Of a stretch of DNA of 64,000 nt, positions 33,166 to 43,654 are shown in pieces. Source of the stretch: Carboxylicivirga longa (GTDB lineage Bacteria > Bacteroidota > Bacteroidia > Bacteroidales > Marinilabiliaceae); the NCBI RefSeq assembly GCF_050589825.1, contig NZ_JBNGOZ010000006.1:170377-234376 (forward strand). Reading direction: 5' to 3'. The notes under the pieces are model-generated. The model was not told where the DNA came from. It saw only the letters and a program-made list of their open reading frames with translations, and did not search any database. Both the position numbers and the translations under genes were made by a program. Position 1 is the first letter of the stretch. Each line of letters starts with the position of its first letter.

Positions 33166-34344
33166 CTACGGATACAAAAGATATTGCTTGCGTAATGTTG
33201 CGTAATCCTCCAGCTCATTGCTCCAGCTCGCTCGTATTTCTACTTCCGACCAGCCGGCTTCTATCTTTTTGAGCAAGGTATCATTGCCAGCCAACAGGTT
33301 AAACCAGCGCTCTCTGCTGATAAAGGAGTCACTAAAGTTTGATTTCTCGTAAAATGTCAATAAATAGCTCAATGTGAAGCGATGCGCTAAGGGCTCATTG
33401 CGCAAATCAACTCCATAACATAGCTTATCTTGTTGTGGTGGGTGCTTTGACATACCCTCAATGCTAACCGGGGTAAAAGTAAAGTCACCATAAGTTGAAT
33501 CGGGATAGCCAATCACCTGAAACGGCATGTAGGTGCCACGCCCCACACTTATCTCGGTAGCCTCAAAAAAGCAGAGTGAGGGATACAGACGAATTGAAAT
33601 ATCGTTGGGCAGGTTGGGCGATGGCTTCACGGGCAAGGAATAAGCCATCTCATGTCGATAATTATCCATCTTAACCACCTGCAAATCACACTGCACTGAA
33701 TCATTCAACCATCTCTCACCATTAATCATCTGAGCGAGCTCCCCTACCGTTAATCCATGAACGATGGGTATTGGATGCATGCCAACAAATGACTGAAATT
33801 CCAGATCTAAAACAGGACCGTCATAATAATCTCCATTAGGATTAGGACGATCCAACACCAGCATGGGGATGCTGTTTTCGGCACAAGCTTCCATCATATA
33901 ATGCATGGAGGAAATATAGGTGTAAAAACGGGCTCCCACATCCTGGATATCGAATATTACAACATCAACACCCTCCAGGTCTTGCTTATTGGGTTTCTTA
34001 TGTTTTCCATAAAGTGAGACAACGGGTAAGCCGGTTTTAACATCTTGCCCACTCTTAATATGCTCACCGGCATCCGCCTTTCCTCGGAAACCATGTTCCG
34101 GAGCATAGATTTTAGCAACATTTATACCACGCGTCAGTAAGGTATCGATTAAATGGGTTTGCCCAACTAAAGATGTATGATTAACAAGTAAACCCACTTG
34201 TTTGCCATTTAAAAGCGGCAAGTATTCTTCTAATCTCTCACAACCAAGACGTAGTTCATGCCCCTCTCGGTTCTTAGCCGGGGCCTGACACGAAGTAAAA
34301 ATTAAGCTGATAAGTAAAAATCGCAGTGCAAATTGGTAATACAT
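33166..34344 (-). CDS. namZ: NamZ-type exo-beta-N-acetylmuramidase (DUF1343), lipoprotein
   Basis: Removes terminal MurNAc from peptidoglycan fragments for recycling (activity known for the Bacillus and Tannerella homologues). The preferred start at 34344 (MYYQFALRFLLIS) gives a lipoprotein signal with lipobox LIFTSCQA; the frame extends to 34383 but those 13 codons lie inside the terminator hairpin of the upstream gene. Family motifs are present: VGLLVNHTSLVG, IYAPEHGFRG, VVIFDIQDVGARFYTYISSM, VLDRPNP, PSPNLPNDISIRLYPSLCFFE and GRGTYMPFQVIG. 392 residues, usual length. It was probably once adjacent to the AmiE-like gene; the nuclease cassette now separates them. Confidence 0.92.
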   Translation of the reverse strand: MYYQFALRFLLISLIFTSCQAPAKNREGHELRLGCERLEEYLPLLNGKQVGLLVNHTSLVGQTHLIDTLLTRGINVAKIYAPEHGFRGKADAGEHIKSGQDVKTGLPVVSLYGKHKKPNKQDLEGVDVVIFDIQDVGARFYTYISSMHYMMEACAENSIPMLVLDRPNPNGDYYDGPVLDLEFQSFVGMHPIPIVHGLTVGELAQMINGERWLNDSVQCDLQVVKMDNYRHEMAYSLPVKPSPNLPNDISIRLYPSLCFFEATEISVGRGTYMPFQVIGYPDSTYGDFTFTPVSIEGMSKHPPQQDKLCYGVDLRNEPLAHRFTLSYLLTFYEKSNFSDSFISRERWFNLLAGNDTLLKKIEAGWSEVEIRASWSNELEDYATLRKQYLLYP

Positions 34345-34366
34345 ATTACATTTTTTTTGTGAAAAT

Positions 34367-34395
34367 AAAAAAAAACGGAACATGATGCTCCGTTT
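34367..34395 (-). terminator. Rho-independent terminator after the DUF3467 gene
   Basis: Minus strand AAACGGAGCAT pairs with ATGTTCCGTTT (one G-T pair, short loop), followed by a run of nine T with the stem end. It overlaps the upstream-extended reading frame of namZ. Confidence 0.8.
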
Positions 34396-34475
34396 CTTTC
34401 AAATTTTTACACTTCAATTCACGTGGCCTTGCGAATTAGTACGCATTTATTACGATGAAATGTTAAATACTTCAA

Positions 34476-34796
34476 TTATGCCTGGCCCGCGGGCCCGAAG
34501 TTCATGGGCATAACAGGACCCGACCCATTATTGTCAGTATTTTTGATGGGGCCATGCAACGATTCAAAGCGCGCAATATTATCTTTTAAGGCGTTCATCA
34601 GGCGCTTAGCATGCTCGGGAGTGATAATCACACGCGATTTCACTTGGGCTTTAGGAACACCCGGCATAATCCGCACAAAATCAAGGACAAACTCAGCCGG
34701 AGAATGTGTAATAATGGCTAAGTTAGAGTAGGTTCCTTGTGACACTTCTTCGTTTAATTCAATGTTCAGCTGATTTTGATTCTTCTTGTCTTCCAT
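34476..34796 (-). CDS. DUF3467 family protein
   Basis: 106 residues, cytoplasmic. Family pattern: LNIELNEEVSQGTYSNLAIITHS, EFVLDFVRIMPG, AKVKSRVIITPEHAKRLMNAL. Function is unknown. Bacteroidota frequently keep this gene directly downstream of rpoC, as here, although a strong terminator at 34925 lies between them, so it should have its own promoter or depend on read-through. A compositional feature is the Gly/Pro/Met-rich tail. No promoter with the phylum consensus is evident in 34797-34924. Confidence 0.88.
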   Translation of the reverse strand: MEDKKNQNQLNIELNEEVSQGTYSNLAIITHSPAEFVLDFVRIMPGVPKAQVKSRVIITPEHAKRLMNALKDNIARFESLHGPIKNTDNNGSGPVMPMNFGPAGQA

Positions 34797-34924
34797 AGTA
34801 TAAATAGTTTGTTAGTTCATAGTCAGAAGGCAGTAGTTAAAACATTGCATATCCCTTTCAGAAAATTATAGAAGACAAGCTCTTAAAACACCGCTTTCCG
34901 TATTTCACACATGTTGAATTGTTT

Positions 34925-34957
34925 AAAAAAGGGGAAGACACAATTGTGCTTCCCCCT
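34925..34957 (-). terminator. Rho-independent terminator of rpoC
   Basis: Minus strand GGGGGAAG...CTTCCCC (34956-34931) with an inner CACAATTGTG palindrome and one bulged T, followed by TTTTTT (34930-34925). It lies 22 bases past the rpoC stop. Confidence 0.85.
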
Positions 34958-34978
34958 CTTCTATCGTATTCAGTGTAT

Positions 34979-37900
34979 TTATTCTACTTCTTCGCTGGCA
35001 GCTTGCTTGCTAACCAGGTTATCGTACTCGGCTTTGGAGCCAACCACTACTTTGGTGAAGTTGCGTACACCGGTACCGGCAGGAATTAAGTGACCACAGA
35101 TCACATTTTCCTTCAGGCCTTCAAGCTTATCAACTTTACCCTGAATGGCTGCTTCATTAAGCACTTTTGTTGTTTCCTGGAAGGACGCTGCCGACATAAA
35201 GCTCTTGGTTTGCAGTGCGGCACGTGTGATTCCTTGCAGCACCTGACCCGATGTTGCAGGAATGGCTTCGCGCGCGGTAACCAGCTTAAGGTCACGACGT
35301 TTTAGCTGCGAGTTTTCATCGCGTAAACGACGTGCGGTGATAATCATACCTGCTTTCAATGTCGATGAATCACCGGCATCTTCCACAACTTTCTTACCCC
35401 AAATATTGTCGTTTTCTTCCATGAATTCAACCTTATCCACGATTTGTTTCTCTAGGAACTTAGTATCACCCGGATCCGCAATATCTACCTTACGCATCAT
35501 CTGACGTACGATGATCTCAAAGTGCTTATCGTTGATCTTCACACCCTGCAAGCGATATACATCTTGTACTTCGTTTACAATGTATTCCTGAACAGCGGTA
35601 GGCCCTTTAATACTCAAAATATCATTTGGCGTTGTTGCTCCGTCAGACAATGGGGTACCGGCCCGTACGTAGTCGTTCTCCTGAACCAGGATCTGCTTCG
35701 ATAGAGAAACCAGGTACTTCTTCACATCACCGGCTTTGGTAGTTACGATAATCTCGCGGTTACCCCGCTTGATCTTACCGAATGTTACCTCTCCATCCAC
35801 CTCAGAAACCACAGCAGGGTTACTTGGGTTACGAGCTTCGAACAACTCAGTTACACGCGGCAGACCCCCGGTAATATCGCCTGCTTTACCAACAGCACGC
35901 GGGATCTTAGCCAAAATCTGACCTTGCTCAACAGCATCACCTTCATCAACTGCCATGTGAGCTCCCACCGGTAAGTTGTAGTTTTTCAACACCTCACCAT
36001 CGGCACTTACCACACGTAAGCCAGCGTTCTTAGTCTTATCACGCGTTTCAGTTACTACCTTCTCGCGGAATCCGGTCTGCTCATCTGACTCTTCCTTATA
36101 GGTAACGCCATCGATCATATTTTCGAAAGCCACTTTACCCTTTTTCTCAGAAATAATCAGTGCGTTATATGGATCCCACTCACAAATCACATCATCCTTC
36201 TTGATCTCGGCACCGTTCTTAATGAACAGCTTCGCACCGTAAGGAATTGGGTGTGTTGTTAAGGATATATTTGTGTTTTTATCAACAATGCGTAATTCTG
36301 CCAGACGACCAATTACCACATCCACGTCTTCTCCTTCATCAGTTTTTGACGGAACGGTACGCAATTCATCGATCTCTACGATACCATCGTACTTGGCAAA
36401 GATTTTGTTCTCCGAAGTGATGTTACCAGCAGTACCCCCTACGTGGAAAGTACGAAGAGTAAGCTGTGTACCCGGCTCACCAATCGACTGAGCAGCAATA
36501 ACACCCACAGACTCACCCAACTGAACCATGCGTCCGGTAGCCAGGTTACGACCATAACACTTGGCACAAACACCTTTTTTGGACTCACAAGTCAGCACCG
36601 AGCGAATCTCAACACGCTCAATTGGCGAATCATTAACAATGCGGGCTTCTGTCTCACTGAATTCCTGACCTGACTTGATAATCAACTCGCCAGTATTGGG
36701 GTGGTAAATATCATGTACCGACACACGCCCCAGGATACGCTCGTACAAGGAAGCCACAATCTCTTCGTTGTTCTTGATATCTGTTGCCGTAAGTCCGCGC
36801 AAAGTACCACAGTCCTCTTCCAGAATGACAACATCCTGCGATACATCTACCAGACGACGTGTCAGGTAACCCGCATCCGCTGTTTTCAGGGCGGTATCCG
36901 CAAGACCCTTACGGGCACCGTGGGTAGAAATAAAGTACTCCAGTACCGACAGACCCTCTTTAAAGTTCGAGAGAATTGGGTTTTCAATAATCTGACCCCC
37001 TTCAGCACCCGCTTTTTGCGGCTTGGCCATCAGACCCCTCATACCTGATAACTGACGAATCTGCTCTTTCGAACCCCTCGCACCGGAATCAAGCATCATA
37101 TATACAGAGTTAAACCCTTGATTATCGGTACTAATCTGATTCATCAGTGTTTGAGTCAGACGGGCATTAACATGCGTCCAGATATCGATAATCTGATTGT
37201 AACGTTCGTTGTTGGTGATGAAACCCATATTATAGTTATTCATCACTTCAGCAGCCTCGTCATAACCTTCCTGAACCAGTGTTTCCTTCTCTTTCGGTAT
37301 GATCACATCACCTAAGTTAAAGGACAATCCACCTTCGAAGGCCATACGATAACCTAAGTTCTTAATTGCATCAAGGAAAGCTGCTGTCTTGGGTGTACCG
37401 CACACTTTGTGAACATCTCCAATAATGTCACGCAATGCTTTCTTAGTCAGTACACTATTAATATAACCAGCTTCGCGCGGCACAAACTCGTTAAAAAGGA
37501 TACGACCTACTGTGGTCTCAATCACTTTTTCTACGATTTCGCCCTGCTCATCTGTATCAAAAGTCTTCACCTTTACGATGGCATGCAAGTCGGCACGCTT
37601 CTCGTTATAAGCGATCTTTGTTTCCGCAGGTGAATAGAACATTAGCCCTTCACCCTTGGCTCCTTCACGGGCTTTGGTCATGTAGTACAGACCCAGCACC
37701 ATATCCTGCGATGGCACGGTAATCGGTGCACCGTTGGCAGGGTTCAATATATTTTGAGATGCCAGCATCAGCATCTGTGCTTCTAGTATAGCGGCATTGC
37801 CTAAAGGCAAGTGAACAGCCATCTGGTCACCATCGAAGTCGGCGTTAAACGCGGCACAGGCAAGCGGGTGTAACTGAATGGCTTTTCCCTCGATCAGTTT

Positions 37901-39253
37901 CGGCTGGAAAGCCTGAATACCTAAACGGTGAAGCGTAGGAGCACGGTTCAGCAGTACCGGGTGTCCTTTCAATACATTTTCAAGTATATCCCATACTACC
38001 GGATCCTTACGATCCACAATCTTCTTGGCTGATTTTACCGTTTTTACAACCCCCCGCTCAATAAGCTTACGGATTACAAAAGGCTTATACAGCTCTGCGG
38101 CCATATCCTTTGGCAGACCACACTCGTGCATGTTTAACTCAGGGCCCACAACAATTACCGAACGTGCTGAATAGTCAACACGCTTACCCAACAGGTTCTG
38201 ACGGAAACGTCCTTGCTTACCTTTCAAGCTATCGCTCAAAGATTTCAATGGACGGTTAGAATCTGTTTTAACGGCATTTGATTTACGTGAGTTATCAAAC
38301 AGTGAATCCACCGACTCCTGGAGCATACGCTTCTCGTTACGCAGGATTACTTCAGGTGCTTTGATCTCGATTAATCGCTTCAAACGGTTGTTACGAATAA
38401 TCACACGACGGTAAAGGTCGTTAAGATCAGAAGTGGCAAAACGGCCACCATCAAGCGGCACCAAAGGACGCAGTTCAGGCGGAATAACGGGTACCACCTT
38501 CACCACCATCCACTCAGGACGGTTAATTCCTTGTGAATCGCGGAAAGACTCCACTACGTTCAAACGCTTCAGCGCTTCATTCTTACGCTGCTGCGATGTT
38601 TCGGTGTTGGCCTTATGACGCAGATCATAAGATAAAGAATCCAAATCAAGGCGCCCCAGCAACATATGCAAGGCCTCGGCACCCATTTTGGCGATGAACT
38701 TATTGGGATCATCATCATCGAGGTGCTGGTTTTCTTTAGGAAGCGTCTCCAGAATATCCAGGTACTCTTCTTCAGTTAAGAAATCCATTTTGTTGATACC
38801 ATCCTCGGCTTTCACACCCGCATTAATTACAACATAACGCTCATAATAAATGATGGTATCAAGTTTTTTTGTTGGCAAACCTAATAGGTAACCAATTTTG
38901 TTGGGCAACGATTTAAAATACCAAATATGGGCTACGGGCACCACCAATGATATATGACCCATACGCTCGCGACGTACCTTCTTCTCTGTTACTTCAACAC
39001 CACAACGGTCGCAAACGATACCGCGGTAACGGATACGCTTATATTTACCACAATGACACTCATAATCCTTTACAGGACCGAAAATACGCTCACAGAATAA
39101 TCCGTCGCGCTCGGGTTTGTATGTGCGGTAATTTATTGTTTCGGGCTTCAAAACCTCACCACTCGACATCTCCAGAATCTCTTCAGGAGAAGCTAAGCCA
39201 ATAGTGATTTTATTGAAGCTGCTTTTTTGTTTCTGATCTCTTCTAAATGCCAT
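34979..39253 (-). CDS. rpoC: RNA polymerase beta' subunit
   Basis: 1424 residues, full length for Bacteroidota. N-terminal zinc site CHCGKYKRIRYRGIVCDRCG, catalytic NADFDGDQMAVH with the three Mg-binding Asp, second zinc site with Cys in CESKKGVCAKCYG, and the trigger-loop/C-terminal region SVGVIAAQSIGEPGTQLTLRTFH. Ends with the conserved LIPAGTGVRN region and an acidic tail. Follows rpoB by 81 bp; that gap contains a hairpin without a T-run. Confidence 0.99.
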   Translation of the reverse strand: MAFRRDQKQKSSFNKITIGLASPEEILEMSSGEVLKPETINYRTYKPERDGLFCERIFGPVKDYECHCGKYKRIRYRGIVCDRCGVEVTEKKVRRERMGHISLVVPVAHIWYFKSLPNKIGYLLGLPTKKLDTIIYYERYVVINAGVKAEDGINKMDFLTEEEYLDILETLPKENQHLDDDDPNKFIAKMGAEALHMLLGRLDLDSLSYDLRHKANTETSQQRKNEALKRLNVVESFRDSQGINRPEWMVVKVVPVIPPELRPLVPLDGGRFATSDLNDLYRRVIIRNNRLKRLIEIKAPEVILRNEKRMLQESVDSLFDNSRKSNAVKTDSNRPLKSLSDSLKGKQGRFRQNLLGKRVDYSARSVIVVGPELNMHECGLPKDMAAELYKPFVIRKLIERGVVKTVKSAKKIVDRKDPVVWDILENVLKGHPVLLNRAPTLHRLGIQAFQPKLIEGKAIQLHPLACAAFNADFDGDQMAVHLPLGNAAILEAQMLMLASQNILNPANGAPITVPSQDMVLGLYYMTKAREGAKGEGLMFYSPAETKIAYNEKRADLHAIVKVKTFDTDEQGEIVEKVIETTVGRILFNEFVPREAGYINSVLTKKALRDIIGDVHKVCGTPKTAAFLDAIKNLGYRMAFEGGLSFNLGDVIIPKEKETLVQEGYDEAAEVMNNYNMGFITNNERYNQIIDIWTHVNARLTQTLMNQISTDNQGFNSVYMMLDSGARGSKEQIRQLSGMRGLMAKPQKAGAEGGQIIENPILSNFKEGLSVLEYFISTHGARKGLADTALKTADAGYLTRRLVDVSQDVVILEEDCGTLRGLTATDIKNNEEIVASLYERILGRVSVHDIYHPNTGELIIKSGQEFSETEARIVNDSPIERVEIRSVLTCESKKGVCAKCYGRNLATGRMVQLGESVGVIAAQSIGEPGTQLTLRTFHVGGTAGNITSENKIFAKYDGIVEIDELRTVPSKTDEGEDVDVVIGRLAELRIVDKNTNISLTTHPIPYGAKLFIKNGAEIKKDDVICEWDPYNALIISEKKGKVAFENMIDGVTYKEESDEQTGFREKVVTETRDKTKNAGLRVVSADGEVLKNYNLPVGAHMAVDEGDAVEQGQILAKIPRAVGKAGDITGGLPRVTELFEARNPSNPAVVSEVDGEVTFGKIKRGNREIIVTTKAGDVKKYLVSLSKQILVQENDYVRAGTPLSDGATTPNDILSIKGPTAVQEYIVNEVQDVYRLQGVKINDKHFEIIVRQMMRKVDIADPGDTKFLEKQIVDKVEFMEENDNIWGKKVVEDAGDSSTLKAGMIITARRLRDENSQLKRRDLKLVTAREAIPATSGQVLQGITRAALQTKSFMSAASFQETTKVLNEAAIQGKVDKLEGLKENVICGHLIPAGTGVRNFTKVVVGSKAEYDNLVSKQAASEEVE

Positions 39254-39294
39254 ATAGCGTAGAGTATTATTGTAAATTATATAATATGGTTATC

Positions 39295-39323
39295 AAGCGG
39301 ATACCCCAGGGGGTAATCCGCTT
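39295..39323 (-). other. Hairpin in the rpoB-rpoC spacer
   Basis: AAGCGGAT-ACCCC pairs with GGGGTAATCCGCTT with one bulged base. There is no T-run on either strand, so it is not a terminator; an RNA-processing or stability element is more likely. Confidence 0.5.
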
Positions 39324-39334
39324 CGATCAGACTA

Positions 39335-42300
39335 TTAATCAAGGTTCACACTTAGTCCAAGACCTCTCATCTCGTGAAGCAGCACGTTCAGCGACTCGGG
39401 AATACCCGGCTGTGGCAGTCCGTCACCCTTCACAATTGACTCATACGCCTTGGCTCTACCGATCACGTCATCCGACTTCACCGTCAGGATCTCCTGCAGG
39501 ATATTAGCGGCACCAAAGGCCTCTAATGCCCATACCTCCATCTCACCAAAACGCTGACCACCAAACTGAGCTTTACCACCCAAGGGCTGCTGCGTAATTA
39601 ATGAGTAAGGACCAATGGAACGGGCGTGCATCTTATCTTCCACCATGTGACCCAGCTTCAACATGTAGATTACACCCACAGTTGCAGGCTGGTGGAAACG
39701 CTCACCGGTACCGCCGTCGTACAAATAAGTACGTCCGTAACGTGGTATGCCGGCATCGTCGGTCCATTTGTTCATGTCATCCATGGTAGCACCGTCGAAA
39801 ATTGGCGTTGCAAACTTAACACCAAGCTTCAAACCAGCCCATCCCAATACGGTTTCGTAAATCTGTCCCAAGTTCATACGCGATGGTACACCCAGTGGGT
39901 TCAAACAGATATCAACCGGTGTTCCGTCTTCAAGGAAAGGCATATCTTCCTGACGCACAATACGCGACACAATACCCTTGTTACCGTGACGCCCTGCCAT
40001 CTTATCACCTACGGTAATCTTCCGTTTCTTGGCAATATATACTTTGGCAAGCTGTACGATACCAGCAGGAAGCTCATCACCAATCGTAACATTGTACTTC
40101 TGGCGTTTTTCTTTGGCTTCCAACTCCTTGTACTTCATCCGGTAGTTGTGAATTACCCTTGCGATAAGCTCATTCTTATCTTTATCGGTAGTCCACTTAT
40201 TCGGATTTACATTTATATAATCAATCTCGTTCAGAATTTTCTGAGTAAACTTGGTTCCTTTAGAAACCACGTCAACCTCATAATAATCCTTCACACCCTG
40301 AGAAGTTTTACCATTCACCTGGCTGAAGAGCTTGTCAACCAAACGGCCTTTCAACTCCTCTGTAGCCCTGATGAAATCCTCATCGATCTTGGCGATCTGA
40401 CTCTTCTCAGAAGTACGAGACTTACGATCTTTAACAATACGCGAGAACAGCTTCTTGTCGATTACCACACCCTTTAATGAAGGTGAGGCTTTCAGCGAAG
40501 CATCTTTTACATCACCCGCCTTTTCACCAAAAATGGCACGCAGTAATTTCTCTTCCGGCGTAGGATCACTCTCGCCTTTGGGTGTAATCTTACCAATAAG
40601 GATATCACCCGGTGTTACGTGGGCGCCAATACGAATCAAACCATTTTCATCAAGATCCTTGGTCGCTTCCTCACTCACATTAGGTATATCAGAAGTTAAC
40701 TCTTCCATACCCCGCTTGGTGTCGCGTACTTCCAACGAATACTCATCAATGTGTACCGAAGTAAATACATCGTCGCGTACCACTTTCTCAGAAATTACGA
40801 TGGCGTCCTCAAAGTTATAACCTTTCCAGGGCATGAATGCCACCTTCAGGTTACGACCCAGCCCAAGCTCACCTTTCTCGGTGGAATAACCCTCAGTCAT
40901 AATCATACCCTTAGTAACACGCTGTCCTTTGGTCACCAAAGGCTTAATGTCGATACAGGTATTCTGGTTCGTTTTCTGATATTTGACAATTGGATAACGC
41001 TTTGTCTCGCCATCAAAGCTCACGAAACGCTCATCGTCAGTATAATCGTAACGGATTACAATCTCATCAGCATCCACGTATTCCACCACACCGTCGCCTT
41101 CAGCAACAATATGCGTACGAGAATCCTCAATCAGCTTACCTTCCAATCCGGTACCCACAATCGGCGATTCAGGACGTAACAAAGGTACGGCCTGACGCAT
41201 CATGTTCGATCCCATCAGTGCACGGTTAGCATCATCGTGCTCAAGGAAAGGAATTAATGAAGCGGCAACCGAAGCAATCTGGTTAGGTGCCACATCCATC
41301 ATGTGTACCTCGCCGGGCTCTACTACGGGGAAATCACCCTCTTCACGTGCTTTCACACGATCATTTACGAACTTACCTTCGGCATCGAGCGGCGCGTTGG
41401 CCTGGGCAATTATCTTCGACTCCTCTTCCTCAGCGGTCAGATATGATACGCCTTCATTAGACAATTCAACCTGTCCCTCAGTCACCTTACGGTAAGGCGT
41501 TTCGATAAATCCTAGATCATTAATTTTTGCATATACACACAGCGAAGAAATCAAACCAATGTTTGGACCTTCCGGTGTTTCAATCGGACACAAACGACCA
41601 TAGTGCGTATAGTGAACGTCACGCACCTCAAAACCGGCACGCTCACGCGACAGACCACCCGGTCCGAGTGCCGACATACGACGCTTGTGCGTAATCTCAG
41701 CCAATGGGTTGGTTTGATCCATGAACTGAGAAAGGGCGTTAGTTCCAAAGAAACTATTAATAACCGACGACAAGGTCTTGCTATTAATCAGATCGATGGG
41801 TGTAAACACCTCATTGTCGCGTACATTCATTCGCTCGCGAATGGTACGGGCCATACGGGCTAAACCTACGCCAAACTGATTGGCCATTTGTTCACCTACG
41901 GTTCTTACACGACGGTTACTTAAGTGGTCAATATCATCAACATCGGTCTTAGAATTAATCAACTGGATCAAATGCTTGATGATGGCGATAATATCTTCGC
42001 GCGTCAGCACTTTATTTTCCCAGTCGGTACTTAGGTTCAATTTTTTATTCAGTCGGTAGCGACCTACTTCTCCAAGATCATATCGTTTATCGGAGAAGAA
42101 AAGCTTATCGATCACGTCGCGCGCTGTTGCCTCATCAGGTGGCTCAGCATTCCGCAATTGTCGATAGATGTGAACTACGGCTTCTTTTTCGGAGTTACAA
42201 GGGTCCTTCTGTAACGTATTATAAATAATGGCGAAATCAGAAAGGTTTTGGTTCTCTTTGTGAAGAAGAATTGTTTTTGCTCCGGAGTCAATAATTTCCT

Positions 42301-43144
42301 CAACATGTTCATCGGTGATTACGGTCTCACGATCGATAATAACTTCGTTACGCTCGATCGACACCACTTCACCTGTATCCTCATCCACGAAATCCTCAAT
42401 CCAGCTCTTTAGAACACGAGCAGCCAGCTTACGGCCAACTACTTTTTTAAGGCTTGCTTTATTAACTTTAATTTCGTCGGCCAAATCAAAAATGGCCAAA
42501 ATATCTTTGTCGCCTTCGTAACCAATGGCTCTCAACAATGTTGTCACAGGTAATTTTTTCTTCCTGTCGATGTAAGCATACATCACACTGTTGATATCGG
42601 TAGCAAATTCAATCCATGACCCTTTGAAAGGGATGATACGTGCAGAGTATAATTTTGTACCGTTGGCGTGTACACTTTGCCCAAAGAATACCCCGGGCGA
42701 ACGGTGTAACTGGCTTACCACAACGCGCTCAGCGCCATTAATGATAAAACTACCCTTATCGGTCATGTAAGGAATAGTGCCCAGATATACGTCTTGTACT
42801 ACGGTATCGAAGTCCTCATGTTCAGGATCGGTACAATATAACTTTAACTTGGCTTTTAGAGGCACGCTATAGGTTAAACCTCTTTCTATGCACTCTGGAA
42901 TGGTGTAACGGGCAGGATCGATCGAGAAGTCAAGAAACTCAAGTACAAAATTGTTTCTTGTATCCGTGATGGGAAAATTCTCGTTGAAAACCTGATACAG
43001 CCCCTCCAATGTCCGCTCTTCAGGGGTTGTACCCATCTGAAAAAATTCGCGGAAAGATTTTAATTGAACCTCCAGTAAATCAGGGTAATTCAACCTATTC
43101 TGGATGGTAGCAAAACTAATCCTTTCTGTAGTATTTGGAGTCAT
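39335..43144 (-). CDS. rpoB: RNA polymerase beta subunit
   Basis: 1269 residues. The rifampicin-binding region reads ALSQFMDQTNPLAEITHKRR followed by MSALGPGG, with the usual wild-type Asp, His and Ser residues, so nothing suggests rifampicin resistance. The catalytic-centre segment GRHGNKGIVSRI and the C-terminal GGQRFGEMEVWALEAFGAA are intact. Preceded by an attenuator-like hairpin and rplL. Confidence 0.99.
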   Translation of the reverse strand: MTPNTTERISFATIQNRLNYPDLLEVQLKSFREFFQMGTTPEERTLEGLYQVFNENFPITDTRNNFVLEFLDFSIDPARYTIPECIERGLTYSVPLKAKLKLYCTDPEHEDFDTVVQDVYLGTIPYMTDKGSFIINGAERVVVSQLHRSPGVFFGQSVHANGTKLYSARIIPFKGSWIEFATDINSVMYAYIDRKKKLPVTTLLRAIGYEGDKDILAIFDLADEIKVNKASLKKVVGRKLAARVLKSWIEDFVDEDTGEVVSIERNEVIIDRETVITDEHVEEIIDSGAKTILLHKENQNLSDFAIIYNTLQKDPCNSEKEAVVHIYRQLRNAEPPDEATARDVIDKLFFSDKRYDLGEVGRYRLNKKLNLSTDWENKVLTREDIIAIIKHLIQLINSKTDVDDIDHLSNRRVRTVGEQMANQFGVGLARMARTIRERMNVRDNEVFTPIDLINSKTLSSVINSFFGTNALSQFMDQTNPLAEITHKRRMSALGPGGLSRERAGFEVRDVHYTHYGRLCPIETPEGPNIGLISSLCVYAKINDLGFIETPYRKVTEGQVELSNEGVSYLTAEEEESKIIAQANAPLDAEGKFVNDRVKAREEGDFPVVEPGEVHMMDVAPNQIASVAASLIPFLEHDDANRALMGSNMMRQAVPLLRPESPIVGTGLEGKLIEDSRTHIVAEGDGVVEYVDADEIVIRYDYTDDERFVSFDGETKRYPIVKYQKTNQNTCIDIKPLVTKGQRVTKGMIMTEGYSTEKGELGLGRNLKVAFMPWKGYNFEDAIVISEKVVRDDVFTSVHIDEYSLEVRDTKRGMEELTSDIPNVSEEATKDLDENGLIRIGAHVTPGDILIGKITPKGESDPTPEEKLLRAIFGEKAGDVKDASLKASPSLKGVVIDKKLFSRIVKDRKSRTSEKSQIAKIDEDFIRATEELKGRLVDKLFSQVNGKTSQGVKDYYEVDVVSKGTKFTQKILNEIDYINVNPNKWTTDKDKNELIARVIHNYRMKYKELEAKEKRQKYNVTIGDELPAGIVQLAKVYIAKKRKITVGDKMAGRHGNKGIVSRIVRQEDMPFLEDGTPVDICLNPLGVPSRMNLGQIYETVLGWAGLKLGVKFATPIFDGATMDDMNKWTDDAGIPRYGRTYLYDGGTGERFHQPATVGVIYMLKLGHMVEDKMHARSIGPYSLITQQPLGGKAQFGGQRFGEMEVWALEAFGAANILQEILTVKSDDVIGRAKAYESIVKGDGLPQPGIPESLNVLLHEMRGLGLSVNLD

Positions 43145-43182
43145 CTATCAACTTATTTATTGAACCTAAAATATAAAAGCAC

Positions 43183-43222
43183 AAAAAGGTTTAGGAGCCC
43201 CGTTGTGTGGGGTTCCTAAACC
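43183..43222 (-). terminator. Attenuator between rplL and rpoB
   Basis: Minus strand GGTTTAGGAACCCC (43222-43209) pairs with GGGGCTCCTAAACC (43201-43188), 14 bp with one G-T pair, 7-base loop, then TTTTT (43187-43183). A partial terminator is known at this position in Escherichia coli, where it lowers rpoBC expression relative to ribosomal protein genes. Confidence 0.82.
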
Positions 43223-43246
43223 GGAAATCCTTATATAGGACTAAAA

Positions 43247-43621
43247 TTACTTAAGTTCAACTTCTGCTCCCGCTTCTTCTAATTGAGATTTTAATGCTTC
43301 AGCCTCTTCCTTAGTAACTTTCTCCTTCAATGCAGTTGGAGCTTTGTCAACTAATTCCTTAGCTTCTTTCAGACCAACGCCAGTCATTTCTTTTACTAAC
43401 TTAACGATAGCTAATTTAGAACCACCAGCAGCGTTTAAGATTACGTCAAACTCAGTTTGTTCAGCAGCAGCAGCTTCGCCACCAGCAGCAGGACCAGCAA
43501 CAGCTACAGCAGCAGCAGCAGGTTCGATACCGTACTCTTCTTTTAATACTTCAGCAAGTTCGTTAACTTCTTTAACAGTTAAATTTACTAACTCTTCTGC
43601 AAGCTTTTTGATATCAGCCAT
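43247..43621 (-). CDS. rplL: Ribosomal protein L7/L12
   Basis: 124 residues: N-terminal dimerisation helices (IKKLAEELVNLTVKEVNELAEVL), Ala/Gly-rich hinge (AAAAVAVAGPAAGG) and the factor-binding C-terminal domain (TEFDVILNAAGGSKLAIVK...GVGLKEAKELVDKAP). Stalk protein recruiting EF-Tu and EF-G. 33 bp after rplJ, and followed by the attenuator before rpoB. Confidence 0.99.
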   Translation of the reverse strand: MADIKKLAEELVNLTVKEVNELAEVLKEEYGIEPAAAAVAVAGPAAGGEAAAAEQTEFDVILNAAGGSKLAIVKLVKEMTGVGLKEAKELVDKAPTALKEKVTKEEAEALKSQLEEAGAEVELK

Positions 43622-43654
43622 TTTTCTATTTATTAAATATTGTTTGTACTTTTT

